A stretch of 64,000 nt of DNA, taken from NCBI GenBank assembly GCA_020746875.1, contig JAGTJL010000013.1:806001-870000 (forward strand). Reading direction: 5' to 3'. The notes beneath the pieces are model-generated. The model was given only the letters and a program-made list of their open reading frames with translations, had not been told where the DNA came from and made no database searches. Origin of the DNA: Rhexocercosporidium sp. MPI-PUGE-AT-0058 (lineage: Eukaryota; Ascomycota; Leotiomycetes; Helotiales). Both the position numbers and the translations under genes were made by a program. Below, piece after piece: positions 34,620-46,520 of the stretch (its first letter is position 1; each line of letters begins with the position of its first letter).

Positions 34620-36595
34620 ATGTCCAAGGAGGAGTACCCTGTGGGGTCCGCGCCCATCAAGGGCAGCGATACCGAGACCTCACCAACCCGGGGCGACACC
34701 GAGAAGGGTGCTGTTACGACGAGCGATCCTACCATCCATGGCGACCTTCCCTCCAACCGTGAGGTTGACTTCATGACCCGTAATGGTTTGAACTTGAGGA
34801 GTTTCCAAAAACGTACGTCGAGCCTCGCTTGTCCTCGCATAAACATAGCATGCTAATAGGATGACAGGTACTGCCGCCGATGGCCAACTCGCTGATCTCG
34901 ATAAATCCATGAAGGCTCGTCACTTGCACATGATTGCAATTGGTGGTTCCATTGGTGCTGGTTTCTTCGTCGGTTCCGGAAAGTCGTTCACCAATGGTGG
35001 CCCAGCTTCCGTGCTCATCTGTTTCTTGATCGCCGGTGTCATGATCTTCAACGTCGTCTACGCTCTTGGTGAACTCGCTGTCATGTTCCCCATCTCCGGT
35101 GGTTTCTATACCTACTCTATCCGCTTCATCGATGCTTCCTGGGGTTTTGCCATGGGATGGAACTATGTACGTTGAATCCGAAGCGAATCCCGCCCAAAAG
35201 CAAGTACTAACGTCTGACAGGTCATCCAATGGCTTATCGTCCTACCTCTTGAATTAACCGTCGTCTCGTTTACCGTAAGATATTGGGATAAAGATACCAG
35301 TGTGGCCGTTTGGATCACCATCTTCTGGGTCTTCATCATCATCACCAACATTTTCGGTACTCTTGGATACGCCGAGGAGGAGTTCTTCGCCGCCATCTTC
35401 AAGTTGAGCGCCACTGTCATCTTCATGTTCATCGCTCTCATCCTCGTTTGCGGTGGTGGCCCAAAGAGTGGACGATACAGCGAGTACTGGGGCGCCCGTC
35501 TTTGGTACGATCCTGGTGCGTTCCAACACGGATTCCGTGGATTCTGCTCCGTCTTCGTCGTTGCCGCCTTTGCTTTCTCCGGTACTGAGCTTGTCGGTCT
35601 TGCCGCTGCTGAAGCCAAGAACCCCGCCAAGTCCCTCCCAGGTGCTATCAAGCAGGTCTTCTGGCGTATCACCTTGTAAGCACCTCTGAACCGACTTGAT
35701 GGAACACTTTCTAACATACCATACAGGTTCTATATCCTTGGTCTTACCTTTGTCGGTCTCTTGGTCAGCTCCACTGACGACAAGCTGCTCAGCAGCACGA
35801 ACCCATACGCCGATGGAACTTCGCCATTCGTGCTCGCCGGAAAGTACGCCGGTCTTAAGGGTTTCGATCACTTCATGAACATCGTCATTCTCGTCTCCGT
35901 CATGTCCATCGGTGTCTCGTGTGTCTACGGTGGATCCCGTACCTTGACTGCTCTTGCCCAGCAAGGTTATGCCCCCAAGCTCTTCGCCACCATTGATCGT
36001 GCTGGACGTCCTACTTGGTCCGTTGCCGTCAACTTGTTGTTCGGTGCTCTCGCCTACATCGTCCTCGCTTCATCGGGTGGTGTTGTCTTTGACTGGCTTC
36101 TGGCCTTGTCTGGTCTCGCTGCCCTCTTCACCTGGGGATCCATCTGCTTGGTAAGCCAATCTCGACCCCCAGAAACTCCCTTTAACATCTTGCTAACACT
36201 CTCAACAGGCACACATCCGCTTCCGATCCGGATGGGCACACCAGGGCCACACCCTTGACGAGATCCCATTCCAAGCTATCGGCGGCGTCTACGGCTCCTA
36301 CCTCGGTCTCTTCCTCGTCTTCGTCTGCATGGCGGCCCAGTTCTTCGTCGCCATTGCCCCCATTGGAGGAGGTCTCGCCTCCGCCGAGGATTTCTTCAAG
36401 GCCTACCTCGCCCTCCCCGTCGTCATCCTCTTCTACGTCGTCGGCTGGGTCTGGAAGCGCAAGGGCTGGGTCAAGCTCGCTGACATGGATGTCGATACCG
36501 GACGTCGTGAGCACGACTGGGAGACCATCAATGCTCATCGCGAGATTGAGGCTGCTAAGCCGGCGTGGAAGCGCATGTTCAACGCCATCTTCTAG
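34620..36595 (+). CDS. Amino-acid permease (APC/YAT family)
   Basis: Exons 34620-34812, 34868-35166, 35221-35675, 35727-36150 and 36209-36595 give 585 aa; all four introns are short and phases close. Fungal amino-acid transporter signatures are present: MKARHLHMIAIGGSIGAGFFVGSG opening helix 1, ALGELAVMFPISGGF, AFSGTELVGLAAAEAKNP (the helix 6 signature), SRTLTALAQQGYAPKLF, and the C-terminal WKRMFNAIF. The long polar N-terminus (about 65 residues) is typical of plasma-membrane permeases controlled by ubiquitination. It resembles Gap1/Inda1-type general permeases; substrate range is not readable. Codon use is strongly C-ended (GTC, ATC, CTC), suggesting high expression. Expected control is by nitrogen source. 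Confidence 0.95.
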
Positions 36596-37163
36596 ATGTG
36601 CACACCCGCACGCACGGATGACTTCGTCTTGTGGTTTGCTGTAATTGCATGTATGTGTGTATCGTACCGGGAGGGTGGGAAGAAAGGTTGGATGGATTGG
36701 ATTGGAAAGGGGAGTTTGCATTGTGTGTGTGTGTGTGTATACCCCATGATATTAGAGCGGAGGAGTAAGTAGATATACTATTATTACAAGCCAGTCTCTC
36801 AAATATACCAATCTTTTCAATCCCACAACAAGATCTTGCATGTCATATCTATCTCTCTCTCTCTTCATCATCGAAACTCGCACATCGTACCTCGCCCCTG
36901 ACTGTCCATATAACGCTCTCGGATCGGAGGTAAACTTGGTAGGTATAAAGCCAGGGGAAAAAGGGGAATTTTTTCGAGGTAGAGTAATACATTGTAAGGC
37001 TACAAGAGCAGCCGGATTAGGTAGGTTACTAGGACTATGAGTCTGAGATCGTAACGTAACGTGACGTAGCGTAGCGTAACGCAGGGGTCTTCTTCTTCTC
37101 TCTTTTCTTTCTTCCCTTTCCTTGATTGATTGTGGGAGCAGGGTGGCGTTGGTTAAGATTGGT

Positions 37164-37194
<31 letters not shown>

Positions 37195-39032
37195 CTGACT
37201 GACTGACTGACTGACTGACTGACTGACTGACTGACTGACTGATGTGAGATGAGGTTATAGTATAGGAGGCAGTCACGCCGATTTTTGAATTCACCAGCAC
37301 TAGCATCAGAGCTAAGTCGTTGTAGGCGAGGCGATGCGAGGAGAGGGTACGAGTACAGCACTTGGTTGAAGACTGTGTTTATCTATCTGTAACTACTCTC
37401 GGATCTAGTCCTTCCCCTCTTTTTTCGTCCCTTATTTTCCTCCTCCTCCTCCTCCTCCTCCCCCTCTTATAATCGACATCTTCATCGACAACAAGTCTCA
37501 CCCACTTACCTATCTGAGAGAATGGATGAGATGGGATAAGATGCGAGAGAGGAGAGGCAGGAAGGGAGGGAGGGGAGACGAACGTGTGTTCCTGGTTTTT
37601 GAGCGAAGATGTATCGGATATTGAAGAGGCTGCTCTTCCCGAATACATTCACTAGACCTGCAGCTTATTGGGCGCGTTGTGTTAATATTCGAACGATATA
37701 CTGTAGGATAGATTTTAAAGATAGGAGTGAGAGGAGGGGAGGGGAGATTGACGTGTTAGGTATCCCGCGATCATGGAAGTAACGCCTGTCCTCGTCTTCC
37801 CCTCTCCTCTCATATCGCCTACTTTGCGCTGCTTTAGTAAGTATTTAGCCAAGTAGGACGGTCTTGTTATTATCGTGAATTATCATAAATCTGGTATGCT
37901 ACAACTACTCACGACTACGCAATGTCTAACACAAAGACATCATGTCCTACCTTAAGCCATCCCTCCTGACATCTTCAACTCTCACAAGTGATGCAAGGAG
38001 ACAGATCGCGCGGTTCAATCTCTAACGGTGAAAGGCTGGGTGACTCTGGAGAAAAAAAGGCGTTTGGATATGGGGGAGAGGGGAGTTGTGTGTTTGGTTA
38101 CATTTGTTACACATGCGCCAAATTAGTCTTCGCTGTCCGAGAGTTTGCGATACATTGTGAGAGTTTGAACGGAAGATGACGGCGTGGTGGATTTAAGGTT
38201 CTACGAGAAACAGGTGAATATGTATATTCCAGTCTGTTGAAAGCGGTGAAAGTGTTTCAGTGTTCATAAAGTGAAGTGTGTGAGTGCCCAGGCGAAAGTT
38301 GAGTATCAACTCGAGATTAGGCGGGTAGATGTGAGGGAGATTTATGATTCAGAAAGGTACATCCGACAAGAGCTAGAATGATCGAATGATCGAAGTATGT
38401 GAATATATAAAATGAGGTGAGATACGGACGGAAGTAGGTAAGTGTATGATTCCATCTCTAACAAGAGGGTCACTTCCAATTTTCCTTCAATTGGCAGGCA
38501 GTAAATTGAGGCACCAAGTCAAGGAGTCCAGGATATCGCAACTGCGGAACACTTAGATCCTTTTTTGAAGCGGCAGAAATTGAGCAATGTAACGGTGGCT
38601 TTCTATTTTATTTTATGATCATTCAAGGTTATCTGTAGTCCCTACATAAATAATTGCAGGCAGTGTTCAGGGTCTGAGGAAAGCGCTTACCAGAAAATCA
38701 GGGCAGCGTCGGAAACTCAACAGAGAAGTCGTTGGAACTCAAAAAATCTGGCCACTCAGAAACGAGGATTCTTGATGTTTCCACTTTATATACTAGTCCT
38801 CAAGGCTTGACTTCCTTTTGATCTGCACCTGCTTTATTTGTTGTTTTCAGGGGCTCGCTTAATTTTCGTTAACCCCTCCCCCCCACCTCTTCTCACACAC
38901 TTCGTCAAATACCAAGATACCAGGACGGTGTTTTGAATACAGTGTTCTTCACTCCTTGAATTTCTATTAAAAGAGCTAAATGACAAACAATATACTTTTA
39001 AAATATATACACTTCTTACGACCATTACAAAA
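36596..39032. other. Repeat-rich convergent region, 2.4 kb
   Basis: Lies between the 3' ends of the permease and the SGNH-aspzincin-SGNH gene. It contains a TG run (about 36725-36741), the GATT/GACT compound repeat, a CTC run (about 37436-37460) and no supportable gene. A minus frame at 37379-37648 ends in a plausible donor but has no partner exon. Confidence 0.5.
37163..37242. repeat. Compound GATT/GACT tetranucleotide repeat
   Basis: A run of GATT units changes without a break into about a dozen GACT units. On the minus strand it makes open frames reading QSVSQSV repeats, which should not be taken for genes. It is expected to vary in length between strains. Confidence 0.95.
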
Positions 39033-42000
39033 TTACAACTGCCCAACCCCAGCAATCACACTCAACAGCGCATCCCTATATGCCACCATCCCCGGACTCC
39101 TCGGATGGAAAGTCTTAATCTGCCTCGTGGGCACATATCCCGGAATCTCCTGGCTACTATAATCTCCCCCCGCAATAGCCGCTTGCGCAGCTCTATACCT
39201 AACAGCCTCCAGTCCTGTCGGATCCTCAGAGATAGAAATCGAAACTTGACACATTGCGTAAGCGTACGGATCTGGATCGGTTCCCAACGAAGCATAGCAT
39301 GTTGCAGCGTCCGGTAATGGGATACCACCCGATGAGATGAGCGATGCAACTTCGACTGCCTCGGTGGCAGCTGTGGTATCTGCGGCGGCTTCGATACTGA
39401 CGTCTGGCCAAGCGCTGAGGAAGAGCCATGTGTCAGCGATGGAAGAGTCAGGCTCATGATATTCCCCGACAGAATTCTCGCACCAACGATGGCCGGCTGA
39501 AAAGGATGGTTCGACATCAACGAAATGTATCTGTGTAGAGCCGTGCTCGATATTGGCGTCGGAAATGGCGCCAGCTATGACGGTGTTGAGACGCGTGACG
39601 AGTGTGTTCAGCTCGCTTCGGAGGTCGGTGGTCAGGTAAACAATCCGGTTCGTCGGCCAGTCAGAGGGTGGCTTGTAGCCAGACCACCAGTAGTGGAAGC
39701 TGGAGTCTGTGCAGTCGGTTGTGATTTCGTTGAAGAAGTTAACGTAGCCGGTTACGTAGAGGTGAAAGTGCTATTGTGTTTGTTAGTTATTGTTGACTTG
39801 CTGGTTTTGATTTGGGGAATGGTTCTTACAGCCTGAGTGCTTTTGCGCAGGATGCTGAGATATGCCTCTTTCAATTTATATCTGAGACCAGTGGTCCCAG
39901 CATCCGCCATATAGTCAGTGGCTTTCTTTTCAGCTGCCACGCAGTCCGCTCGATCCTTTGATCCCAGATGCGCTGTGTTAGGTGTGATGACACAGGACCA
40001 AACCAGGTCGCTAAATCCTACATCATTACCCCCAATGGAAAGAGTGCCAATGGATGCACGTTCCGGATTACTCCAAGTATCGATCTGCCCGGCTAATCCT
40101 GTGAGAGAGTCACCTGAACAGACTTTCTCGACATACTCCACACTCTCATCATTTATCCAACGATACAGAAGCCTGCCGAAATTGTTGGATCCGACACGGC
40201 ATTTGTCTGTACTCGTCCTTCCGGTTCCCATGCCAGCTCCGTACGAGTCGCCAAAGTGAACATACTGTCCGATGGGATTGTAACTTTCCAAAAAGATGGA
40301 ATCGGAGTTCCCAGGGCAGGCTGCTCGACGAAGGCCGACGCTTCGCTTGGTAACTGGGTCTGGTAGAGGGATAGATCCACTGCATTTCGACGTGTACCAA
40401 ACGCCAGCAGCCACGAAAGTGTATGAATCTGCGTTTCTGGCCGATTTCACCGCCAAGCAAGTGCCTTCGTTACCTGAAGCGTCGGGACACAATATCGTCG
40501 AATTGATCTGCATCTGTGTCTTCATACAACTCCTGTCGAAGTTGCCTGTGGCAAGTTGAACACAGTATGTGTATCCATATGCATAATCGAGCATCCTGCC
40601 ATTCATCAGTACTCCATGAATTCAAGCAGAAGCACCTAAAAAGTAGGCTAAGAACTCACTTGTCTTCAAAGGACATGGCAAAGAACGTATGGGTCATTTC
40701 GTGGAGCAGAAGAGCAGACCGCGTTCTTTGTACCATTCTCAAATCTTTGACTTCAATTTCGCACACATCCACAATGCTGGCGGTTGAAACGATTCTCGGG
40801 TCAGTCCAGAAGTTCTCGCAGAAATTTATCCTACCAGCATTCCCTTCCGCATTGTCGATGATGTGAGCGTACAACCCGGTGGTGCTACAGTATTCCGTCA
40901 AACCGTCACAAGTGGCAGTGGTTTTGTACCCAAGACCACCCTGGAGCATACTTGCAATGTTTCCGTATACTCGGGCGGTATTAGCTGCGAAGTTCGGAAC
41001 GTCCCGAGACTCTTGGTCGAAGAATGTGGTATAGTAAACACCTTCCTGCAAATGAGCTTCTGTGTACGCGGCCATTTCTAAGGCACTCTGAAATTCCACC
41101 GCGATAGCAGCTTGTCTTTCAGCAGTACAGCTGCCATCAGGGAATGTGACAGAGGCCAGTCTCGTGATGGGAGGGTATGCTGGGAGATGGGGATCTTCCA
41201 TATTTGCATCGTCACCTTTTCCGAAGACCTTTGGACATGCACATTCGCTTGCGGTCATGGAATCGTCGGCCATGCTTACTTCGGGAGGAGCTGTCAGCCA
41301 GCCGCTGAGTTCGACTTTTTGGAACGCAGTCCACCAAACTGATGCCATCTTTTTGTAGCCATTGTCAGTGGGAGATGAGTCGTTGTTCACATCTGCCAAA
41401 GTGATGAATCCGTCGTTCATGTCGGCCGAGACAATGTTACTGTGGGAGAAATGGCTCATCACCATGGTTCGGATCGCAGCGTTGATTATATTTACTGTCG
41501 CATCTGTGTCGGTATTCTTGCTGACAATCAAGGTGGAGAGAATGACCGTAGCATTAGGTATCCCGGCCCATAGGTTGTCGAGGAGCTGTCACCAAAGTAA
41601 GCGAGGGTCTCGAATTGTATAAATATTTTTGGAAATTCGCATCAAGCGATTGCCCAACCATCTTCAGGATAGAGAAACATACTTGAATGTACTCGCCAGC
41701 AATGGTAGGGATAGTGATGTTCTGGTTGGCATTATCCATGCCAATGTGGATAAGAACAAGATTCGGCTGGTCGGCCACGATATTCGGCAAAGCTTTGTAA
41801 GTCAATTGACTGATTGTCCATCCTGGGTGACCCTCATTCTGGTTGTCCTTCATAGAGCCAGTATTAACACTACCAACCATATTGACCTTCCAACCTTCGA
41901 GTCGAAGCTCGTCTCTGAGGTACTTGCGGAACCCATTACCATCTGTGGAGAGGTAGCCGTTGATGATTGACGTCCCAAGAGCTGCAATTCGGAGGTCAAA

Positions 42001-42177
42001 AGGCTTTTTTGCTCGTGATTGCAGTGCTCCCGTGGTGGAATGCGGATGTGGCGCGCCATTCTCAAGTACAGAGTCGTTCCCATTGGCAAGAAGAGAAGGG
42101 CGAGAAGGTAAGGCTGCTGACAGTGGCGCCCACAAGGCAAGTGCAGACAAGAAAACATGAATTAGTACTCGAGCCAT
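39033..42177 (-). CDS. Secreted SGNH hydrolase - aspzincin protease - SGNH hydrolase fusion
   Basis: Exons 42177-41683, 41585-40660, 40595-39830 and 39770-39033 give 974 aa; every phase closes. A signal peptide (residues 1-22, LSALALWAPLSAA) precedes domain 1 (about 60-260), a CE3-like SGNH fold: GTSIINGY with Ser70, NEGHPGWTISQL, HIGMDN and NDSSPTDNGYKKMA. Domain 2 (about 280-555) is a Cys-rich metalloprotease with HEMTH (His460, Glu461, His464) and DYAYGY (Asp477), the zinc ligands of aspzincins (M35-like). Domain 3 (about 570-974) is another SGNH hydrolase with GDSYGAG (Ser591), GGND (662-665) and FHP (His951). Domain 3 looks active. Domain 1 has T for D in GDS, MDN for TND and Ser236 where the catalytic His is expected, so it may only bind. 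Likely secreted, acting on plant or microbial wall esters and proteins. The three parts are joined across phase-consistent introns, not separate genes. Confidence 0.85.
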
Positions 42178-43510
42178 GATTAGCGAGCAGTGTATCTCCG
42201 AGGTGCCTCTCTGATACCAAATTCGGCTCCATCATCGATTCATATAGTGGGATAGAAAGTACTCTATTTCCATCTTCGAGTGAAATGCTGAGTTGCGGCT
42301 GGCTCAGGCTTCACATTTGGAAAGAGAAAAGTTTGGTAGGAGGCTGAAGATAAATTGGCGTCCTATGGGAAAAGAGAGAAATCGCGGTTCCAACTCTTCC
42401 CCAAGATTGCTACAACGGAGAAAGAGGCGCAAGCTCCATACTTGCACCTTAGTTCCAAGGGGGGTCGCAATGTGAGATACTGCCCCAAATTCTGTACAAG
42501 GCTGAGTGAGGGGTCTGTTACATGTGATAGTTTATATTCGTTTGGGTACAATAGCAAGGAAACTAAAAGATCATTTTTCGGGAGTTACACATTCTGGTGA
42601 TAATAGAACCATCAGACTTTATTGTTGTGGTAGAAATACGGATCAAATAGAAAGCTATTGTCGGTCGCTTCTCTCAAGGGCTGTCGTTGAGGTAATTAAT
42701 TACATGCTGATTTTTCCATTCAAGAATGCCTACATAGATAGGTTCCTCTTCGCAATGAGGTTCAACAAATCGAGAGGTATCGAATCCTCGATTAAAGAAT
42801 TGTGCTTTATGCTAATAATAGTAAACTTCGTGGTTGGATTACCTTGATCAATGAACAAAGAAACTCTGAGAACGCAGTAATTGAAGCAGCAGAGAAACAA
42901 TACCAGACCCTTGGCGGCCACACGCAAATCGCAAAGGAGGAACTGGTGTGCATAAGCACTGCATAATACACAACAACAGTATGCTTGAATCCTACTGTAC
43001 AGGCCATTGGGTCCCTCTAAACACTTTTGGTGGCGTCGAAGCTAGAGGTGCATTCACAACTTCACATGCAGCATGTTGCCAAGAGGGGCTTAACATCACG
43101 CCCTGCTCTGGTGGCAGGATTTAAATAGCCTTTCCACTTACTAGAAGCTCCGCCACTGGCAGACAGGTATGCGAGTCGGTAAATTTGGGATGGATATGGT
43201 CAAGTGATGGGGAAGACTGGACTCGGTTGGAAGGAGGCATGAGCATGGTTCGATTTGGGGGCCGTATCGGAGCAGAAGGCGATGGTTAGTTTGTACGACC
43301 GTAGCTACGGGGTCGACAAGGCTCTGCTAAGTAGCAAAAGTCCCGAGGAAGCTTGATGGAAGAGGGATCCTTCCAGTGCTGATTGTTGAAGCGGCGTCAG
43401 AGCTTCTTTTGTCGAACATAGCTACAGCGAGAAAGTCAGAACATTGCCACTAATCAACATGATATGATGTGGTTGGTATCAATGGGAATTCATATCAAAT
43501 TAGGCTCTGC
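42178..43510. other. Intergenic region, 1.3 kb
   Basis: Upstream of the SGNH-aspzincin-SGNH gene and at the 3' end of the PQ-loop gene. No coding signal seen. Confidence 0.55.
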
Positions 43511-44415
43511 TCAGTGAGCTAAGAGAGGTTCCTCCTCTGCTCCTATTTTCCTGCTTTGAAGTTGCCTCCTCAAGAAAAACAACACACCCTGCACAACCGC
43601 AAAAACCGCGTTATCCACAGTAGCCCAACCTACAAGCTGATACCAACTCTCCACCGGAAACCATCCCACCCGTCCATCGATCTCTATAAATCTCACTCTC
43701 CCAATCCAAGATACTGCTACGGCAGCAAAAACCGCAGCCTGAGCAGCCAAGCCAGCGTCACTCAATGCAGCAGCACCAGCTTTCGGCCACTGGAAATACA
43801 AGGCTGCGATGCCACCGAGTGTCACGAGAGGGTTTATGAACATGGTGTGCACGCCGATGAAGATCGCGCTGGACCAGCGCTCGTCTTCGGAGTTTTGGAT
43901 GGGACTGAAGAAGTCGATGAGGAGTGGGAGGACGGAGATGACGAGGAATGATGTGTAGAGCGCTATGACGCGAGTTTTTGGGATAAAGTTGGGTTCGTAG
44001 GTTAGACATGTTGCGAAGCTAGGGGGTGTTAAATTATATTTTCGTAGAACAATAGGACAGTGTTTTTGTTTCTTACAGTATCAGAGACATCACCCAAACG
44101 ATCGTCAGTTGAACGAGGTTGAGCCAGTCACCCAAGTTTCTTGGATCGCTGACGAAGAAATCGGAATCATGGTTATGGCTGGCGATGTAATAGAATCCGA
44201 GGGCGAATTGTTCGGTGGTAGATATTGTGTTGAGGAGGATGTAGGTAAGAGAGATGTCGACGCTGGTATTCTTGATAATTATACGGTGGATTTGGGGGAT
44301 GAAGGAGAGGAGGGAGAGAACACTGAGGACTCTGATGGGGTTTAGCGGGGAGTTCAACAGGTGAATGGTTGTGAAGGAGGGATCCTTACACTCTGAGCCA
44401 GTTGTAGACGGGCAT
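43511..44415 (-). CDS. PQ-loop-type membrane protein
   Basis: Exons 44415-44390, 44331-44077 and 44018-43511 give 262 aa. The first exon is only 26 nt (MPVYNWLRV); it restores an ATG directly before the first helix and is in phase. VLSLLSFIPQIHRIIIKNTS, followed by VDISLTYILLNTIS, is a PQ-loop motif: Pro-Gln in the helix 1-2 turn, then a second helix with a polar face. About seven hydrophobic segments are visible (FVISVLPLLIDFFSP-like, MFINPLVTLGGIAALYF, AVFAAVAVSWIGRV, AVFAVVQGVLFFL). PQ-loop proteins move sugars, cystine or basic amino acids across vacuolar or other internal membranes; this one has one clear loop and is a filamentous-fungal type of unknown substrate. The C-terminus EEEPLL resembles a dileucine sorting signal. 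Confidence 0.75.
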
Positions 44416-45726
44416 TTTCAGGGGTGAGATGGTGAGAGCGAGAAATAGTCGATGATTAAAATTAACAGAAGTTGAGTGTTGAACAGATGGAGAAGTGGAG
44501 GTGTATTGAGAAAGTCGGGTGTAGAAGGCTGGTGAAGGCAGCCTGGACTTTTGACAGTGAGGTGCTGCCTCAGCTGACAGGCATAACTTTGCCTGTCGGG
44601 TACCTACATAGGTATAGAGTATCTATGACATGACGCTCCCGAGTCCTTCAATCCCTCAGTGAATTCAATATCGGTCCTTTGTAAAGCGGCGTGGCCATGT
44701 AAGTAACAAGGTCAGGGTTCATTCAGCGCAGTCGGTGGCGGGCAATGCCCCCTCTTACCGAGCCAAACAACTCGCTTCGACGGGGACCGTGCGAATACAA
44801 ACAAAAGTTTCATCTTTACCACTAACGTATCGGGAATACATGCAGCTCTACTTCGCGGTTTGGATAAAATAGATTGTAGTGACCTAAGGGGAAATCCTGC
44901 AATACCTTCTCTATGACTCGCTCATTGGTTTCCTTGGGGGAGATCAATTCACAATCCAGTATCAGATATATTTGTCGTTTAACCTCAACTAGAATTACTT
45001 ACCCAAAACGGAATACTGTTGCAAAGAACCTAGGTTACTACCACTTTTCTGATAAGAAGCTCCCCCTTTGCTCAGTGAATAGATTCATTCAGCCCGAATC
45101 AAGAGCTAGGCTAGTTGCCTTTCTAAGCTAAAGAAAATATGAACTTTTAGACTCCCACTGGATTATCTTCAAGATTAAACAAAAACTCATCGCGGTATGT
45201 TCCGAGACCGATGAGAATCAAGCCATCCAAAATGCTAGTCACTTACCTTCATGTAGATCTAGTTCCCTTTAATCGGGCAATATTCACTAGGCTTTCGAGG
45301 ACACAAAGAGAACCTACATTGGTAGCCTGTTAATTTACGGTTGAGATTCATCTTTTTGTCAGGGATCCAGGCTCGAGGCTTTCTGTTGGTGAGGCGTAGA
45401 AGCTGTCCTATTGATGTATCCTTCGGTGAGTTTAGCCGCCGCTGGAGACAGGGAGAAGGGAAGGTGGGAGGTCGATTTTATGACGCAAAAGTTTCGTTTC
45501 CAATTCATAAGTGACATTAGTCATGTCTTCCAAAGCAATTTCAAGCCAGCAGGAAGCTGCAAATATAAGGGCAGAGCGTCAAAGTGAAGACAGAATGGGA
45601 AAATAACCCCGAATTTGATACCGCAACGCTAGGTACAACTGATTGAACAATGCTGGCAGCTTTCGCCATAAAGAGATTCCATAATCCACAATTTCACTTA
45701 TACCATCCACATTGTCTCAAACAGGC
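44416..45726. other. Intergenic region, 1.3 kb
   Basis: Upstream of the PQ-loop gene. No recognisable gene; small frames such as 44913-45131 look random. Confidence 0.55.
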
Positions 45727-46192
45727 TTACGCTGGAGCTGCAAAAAGGTTTCCGACTTGTCTATGTTCTGTAGCTTGTTCATCCCCTTCCCTCTCACCAG
45801 ACCCCTCTCCTCTCTCTTCTCGATTTCGCTCAAGAAGCTCTGTGACGTCTGAACCATCTAGAGCGCCTGCATTTTCCGCTAGACTCCGACGTCTCTGTGC
45901 CTCCTTTTCTCTCGGCTCGGTTATAAACCACTTGTAAAGTAAGACGAGAGCGATAATAATACCAAAAATGAATGTAGGAAGGAGGAAGCTCCCCAGCGTA
46001 TGAAGTAGGTTGTTCGACTTTGCAAGAACAGAAATTTAGCATGTAATGCCACAGATTTGGCAAGGACTCAAATGGATGCAAACTCACCTTAAAGTCGCAC
46101 TTGTTGGTTTTAGCGTTGTATGTCTCGTTCGACGTGCATGTGCTTTTGACATCGACAACATCGCGAAAGACTATGGCGGGGAAAATCTGCAT
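45727..46192 (-). CDS. Small single-pass membrane protein, unknown
   Basis: Exons 46192-46088 and 46017-45727 give 131 aa; the 70-nt intron is phase 0. The N-terminal segment has two Cys (STCTSNETYNAKTNKCDFK), suggesting an extracellular or lumenal disulfide loop. It is followed by one helix, FLLPTFIFGIIIALVLLYKWF, a basic Arg-rich stretch EAQRRRS and an acidic Glu-rich tail. An in-frame ATG at 46222 would add ten residues. The topology is type I/III-like with a short ectodomain. I do not recognise the family. The upstream neighbour on the same strand (46521-47088) is also a small one-helix protein with a different sequence. Confidence 0.6.
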
Positions 46193-46520
46193 GGTTGCTG
46201 ATGGAAGGTCAATGAGCCTCAAGAATTCTGGTACCGAGGGAGGATGGTAGCGGGTTTGAATAGAGGCGAGCGTGTGATGCGTGAAGTAGCGACCGAAGCT
46301 GAAGCAGCGAAAGTGATAGCAATAGCGAGTGCGATGGCTGAATACTGCTGATTATGATGATGTTTTGGTGATGTTTATCGTGTGTAAAGCCAGTTCCCAG
46401 TCCTCCCCCTCCTACTTATACTAAGTCGATCAGGCATCTTCGTCCCTTCCCTCCTCCTCCTCCTCGTCCAAACCAGAAACAACCACACCTCCTAACTCAG
46501 CCCAGTCCAACTCAACCCCT
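46193..46520. other. Gap between two small membrane-protein genes
   Basis: Contains the promoter of the 46192 gene and a CTC-rich tract (about 46446-46466). Nothing coding. Confidence 0.55.

Noticed and set aside
35163..35964. Long minus frames inside the amino-acid permease.
   Set aside because: Antisense shadows caused by C-ended codons; they lack any motif.
37035..37361. Minus frames reading QSVSQSVSQSV and NQSINQS repeats.
   Set aside because: They are translations of the GATT/GACT microsatellite, not a repeat protein.
37379..37648. Minus frame with a GTAAGT donor after SHPFSQI.
   Set aside because: No acceptor exon that continues a plausible protein was found; it is C/T-rich repeat DNA.
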